Assembly (NCBI GenBank): GCA_025526915.1
Contig: JAHLKH010000177.1
Span: 1-57,851 of the forward strand
DNA: 57,851 nucleotides
DNA from: Entophlyctis helioformis
Taxonomy: Eukaryota; Chytridiomycota; Chytridiomycetes; Chytridiales; Chytriomycetaceae
Direction of reading: 5' to 3'
In this document: positions 54,707-57,851 of the stretch, one piece after another
How the letters are laid out: each line of letters starts with the position of its first letter
Numbering within the stretch: the stretch's first letter is position 1
The notes under the pieces: model-generated
What the model was told of the DNA's origin: nothing
What the model saw: only the letters and a program-made list of their open reading frames with translations
Databases searched by the model: none
Position numbers and translations under genes: made by a program

Positions 54707-56251
54707 ATGCTGCCCGTTTCCCGTCGCGCTGCGTCGCTCGCTGCGTCGCTGGCTGCCTCTGCTGCCCGCTCTGCGCCTGCCGTCTCGCCTGCCGTCTCGT
54801 CTGCGGCCCTGCCACACATGCACCCCAGCCGCCCGTCCCTCGCCGGCTCGTCCAGGAACAGCCACTCGGGCTACAACCGCTCCAGTGCCGGCGGAGCCTT
54901 TTACACCTTCTCGTTCGACAAGGCCTTTGCTGCCGGCTCGCTGTCCATGCTGGCGGGCTTTGCCTTTGCCGGCTACATCTTCAACTCGCTCACCATCGTA
55001 CGTTGTCTGTCTGCCTGTCCGCCTGTCTATCCGCCTGCCTGCCCGCCTGTCCGTCTGTCTATCCGCCTGCCTGTCTGCTTGGTCCGAGGACGAGCCTTTC
55101 CTTGCTGCATCGAGGCACCGTGACTCACCTCGTTTCATGCCCCTGCAGACCGGCCAGTCGCCCATCGAGTGCGAGCCCGCAAAGGACCCCAAGAAGACCG
55201 TCTTCAAGCTCAAGGTATGCCCGTCCCCTCCTGATCACTGCCTGTTGGCCTCCCCCCTCTCTCGCCGTCCCACCTGTGCTGACGGCCTTCATGCCCGCAG
55301 ACCGACAAGCCCATCAGCACTCGCATGGAGACGCTCGTCAAGAAGATCCAGTCCGACATGGTCGCTGCGCTCGAAGAGGTTGAAGGCCCCGACGGCGCCC
55401 GCTTCCTGCACGACTCGTGGGAGCGCAAGGAGGGCGGCTACGGCACCTCGTGTGTCCTGCAAGATGGCAAGGTCTTTGAAAAGGCCGGCGTCAACGTCTC
55501 CATCATCGCCAGTCCCGCACCAAAGGCCATGCTTGCCCAGATGCGCGCGCGCAAAGACTCGCTCAAGGCCGACGGCGACCTCAAGATGTTTGTTGCGGGC
55601 GTGTCCATGGTCGTGCACCCCCACAACCCCATGGCCCCGACCTTCCACGCCAACTACCGCTACTTTGAGCTGCGCGATGTCAACGCCGACGCCGATGCCG
55701 AGCCTGTCGCTGCCTGGTTCGGCGGTGGCTGCGATCTGACCCCCACATACCTGTTCGAGGAGGACGCCGTGCATTTCCACCAGGTCATCAAGGACACGTG
55801 CGACTTGCACGACCCCGCATACTACCCGCGCTTCAAGAAGTGGTGCGACGAATACTTCAACAACACGCACAGAGGCGAGCGTCGCGGCGTCGGCGGCATC
55901 TTCTTTGACGATCTCGAGGACAAGCCGCTCGACGAGATCTTTTCGTTTGTGTCTGACGCTGGCAATGCCCTCGTGCGCCAGTATATCCCCATTGTCCAGC
56001 GTCGCAAGAATATGCCGTTCACGCCTGCACAGAAGGAGTGGCAGCAGCTCCGTCGCGGCCGATATGTCGAGTTCAACCTCGTGCATGACCGCGGCACCAA
56101 GTTTGGCCTTGCCACTCCCGGCGTGCGTATCGAGAGCGTGCTCATGTCGCTGCCCCTCACGGCGCGGTGGGAGTACAACCACAAGCCTGTGCCTGGATCG
56201 CCCGAGGAGAAGACGCTCGAAGTGCTCAAGTCGCCCAGACAATGGGTCTAA
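54707..56251 (+). CDS. HEM13: Coproporphyrinogen III oxidase
   Basis: Three exons (54707-54997, 55149-55214, 55301-56251), all phase 0, give 435 aa. A Ser/Ala/Arg-rich N-terminus (MLPVSRRAASLAASLAAS) and a hydrophobic segment (AAGSLSMLAGFAFAGYIF) suggest mitochondrial import with membrane anchoring. The catalytic domain has GYGTSCVLQDGKVFEKAGVN, VSMVVHPHNPMAPTFHANYR, WFGGGCDLTPTYLFEEDA, GVGGIFFDDL and GRYVEFNLVHDRGTKFGL, the signatures of oxygen-dependent CPOX. It converts coproporphyrinogen III to protoporphyrinogen IX in haem synthesis. Budding-yeast Hem13 is cytosolic; this protein looks mitochondrial, like the animal enzyme. Confidence 0.96.
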
Positions 56252-56623
56252 TAATACGCTTCTTTTTTGTAGTATGCATTTCGAGACAGTTGGTCAACCT
56301 CGAGGGCGTGGCAACGAAGCCTCTAATGACATGAGCGAATCCTAGGCTGCACTGCAGTGGCCGTGTGTATGCCAGCCAGTTCAATGCCACTGGTCTGGCT
56401 CGAATGGCTCTGGAAAGCCGGCTGCTTCGTCCAGCGCGCTGAATGTACACAGTCCAAGGACACAACCGCCGAAATGTGGCTCATCCTAGTGCCTAGATGG
56501 CCAGGACCACCATCCATCGTCATCCCCCAAATCAAGGTCCTTGTTCTGTTCGAGCGCGTTTGTCCCTGCTGGCCCATTTCAAGATACGCGGGCATCATAG
56601 CACAATAGCCACCCATTTGAAGT
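56252..56623. other. Intergenic, nothing recognised
   Basis: About 370 bases between the CPOX stop and the broken ankyrin-like gene. Only shadow-type frames are seen. Confidence 0.5.
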
Positions 56624-57851
56624 TCATTCACTTGCTTGCTTGTCCGCAACTGCGCGCTTGAGACGCTCAATCAACTCGGCGCATCCATATTCCGCCCTGG
56701 CCCTTCGCAGCATCTCCTTTGCACGTTCAAGGGTCATGCTGTCCACCAGAGCATCAACGATCGCATCATCCTTCGCCTCACAGAGTGCATAAAACGTGAA
56801 CTCGTATCCGCACACGAGCAAGAACTGCACGACCTCGACGTGGCCGTTCATGGCTGCATAATCAATAGCATCCGTCGTGCATCCTTCTGTGCGGTTGGCA
56901 TGTAGCCACCGCACGACCTCCAAGTGTCCTCCATCTGCTGCACTGTCCATCGCCTCCGTCGAGCATCCTTCCGTGCGGTTCTCGTGAAGCCAGATACACA
57001 TCGAGATGACCTTCACCTGCTGCAAAACACATCGCATGTGCCGTGCATCCTTCTGTCCGGTTCTTGTGGAGCCAGATAACAACATGGAGATGACCTTTGC
57101 GAGCTGCACAATTCATCGCCATTGTCGTGCACCCCTCCGTCCTGTTTGCATGCAGCCACCGCACAACATGCAGATGGCCGCAGGAGGCTGCACGATCTAT
57201 CGCCTTTGGCGTGCATCCTTCGGTGCGGTTGGCATGCAGCCACTGCACAACGCAGATGGCCATTCTCTGCCGCCCATCCATCGCATCGTCGTGCATCCTT
57301 CCGTCCGGTTCGCATGAAGCCACTTGACGACATCGAGATGTCCTCCTGCAGCGGCCTCATCGATGTCGATATCCGAGCCGACGTGTTGCCTGCATCGTGA
57401 GCATCTGAAACATCGACTGCCTCTCTGCAGCCAATTCCATCGCCAAACGTCCATTCAAGCTCTGGAACTTGGCGAGATCAACGCCGTGATGCTCAGCGAG
57501 GTGCTGAGGAGTGCGCGTGCCGAGAGATCGCTATCCAGCCAGAGCGATCGGTACGAGAAGTCGATGAGATCGAACCAGCCGTTGCGCATGGGGATGTGAC
57601 GGAGTCGACTCGCATCGAAGTGATCTAACGTGTGTTGGAAGTTTGACAGATACCGATTGTACCGTGGTCGGTTGCGGTTGAGGTGGCTTGGTTCGGAAAG
57701 CGGGTGCACAGGCGCTGTACATGGACCGAGAGACAGGCAGCGAGAGCATGTCGAGAACAGGACGCTTGCGTGAATGGCCTTGCCAACCTTGAGGTAGACG
57801 TCTGGCAGCAGAGCGAGGTCGCCTTGCCAGTCGATGCTGACGGCATCGGTC
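56624..57851 (-). pseudogene. 28-residue ankyrin-like repeat gene 5, broken and partial
   Basis: It reads from the right edge. The head (ending about 57780) and repeats are recognisable in several frames: 57455-57709, 57197-57454, 56862-57323 and 56624-57109 each carry part of the array (for example [20 protein letters not shown] near the end). At least three single-base frame changes are needed to read the whole. The cap ([18 protein letters not shown]) and tail (ADKQASE, stop) are intact. Probably a decayed copy; the number of lesions makes assembly error alone less likely than for gene 4. Confidence 0.8.

Overview
This window is nuclear DNA from a eukaryote, most likely a zoosporic (flagellated) fungus such as a chytrid. 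Seen directly: GC-rich genes on both strands are split by many short spliceosomal introns. Donors are often GTGCGT or GTATGT, one intron carries a TACTAAC branch point, and conserved splice phases join across them. Known biology behind the placement: the genes include fungal-style SLA2, FUN30, LIS1/PAC1, MED1 and MED6, a class-A-like GPCR and the flagellar axoneme gene CFAP251. The species is an inference and was not checked.

Layout. 1-1192 (-) MED1, running off the left edge. 1366-3370 (-) LIS1. 4179-5540 and 6234-7679 (-) two 28-residue ankyrin-like repeat genes. 7824-9215 (-) F-box-like protein, divergent from 9292-13188 (+) SLA2/HIP1R. 13379-13891 and 14257-14694 (+) two small membrane proteins. 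14660-16074 (-) seven-TM receptor. 16540-22017 (+) FUN30/SMARCAD1 remodeller. 22210-23245 (-) PLAC8-family protein. 23380-24721 (-) glyoxylate/hydroxypyruvate reductase. 24.8-26.6 kb is poorly explained. 26590-32544 (-) is a nearly intact Ty3/gypsy chromovirus with 123-bp LTRs. 32508-34738 (+) is a nine-exon Fanzor (eukaryotic TnpB-like RNA-guided nuclease) whose first exon begins inside one LTR. 35.2-36.6 kb (+) acidic hypothetical protein. 36759-41426 (-) CFAP251, head-to-head with 41474-43348 (+) mitochondrial AsnRS. 43708-45324 and 45652-47434 (+) are a tandem pair of ankyrin-like genes, the second frameshifted. 47534-48736 (-) MED6, 49056-52053 (-) SANBR/KIAA1841-like, 52175-54355 (-) glucosidase II beta with a KDEL end. 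54707-56251 (+) coproporphyrinogen oxidase. 56624-57851 (-) is a broken ankyrin-like copy at the right edge.

Most genes are unrelated housekeeping genes packed closely, often divergent with short shared promoters. Three things stand out. First, the Fanzor locus has a retroelement inserted at its 5' end. Second, there is a dispersed family of proteins built from identical-length 28-aa repeats behind a shared N-terminal head. Third, single-base frame breaks recur in otherwise conserved genes (LIS1, FUN30, GRHPR, perhaps MED1). These suggest residual assembly indels, so broken genes here should be read with care.

All calls come from reading the sequence and comparing motifs with remembered protein families; no search was run.
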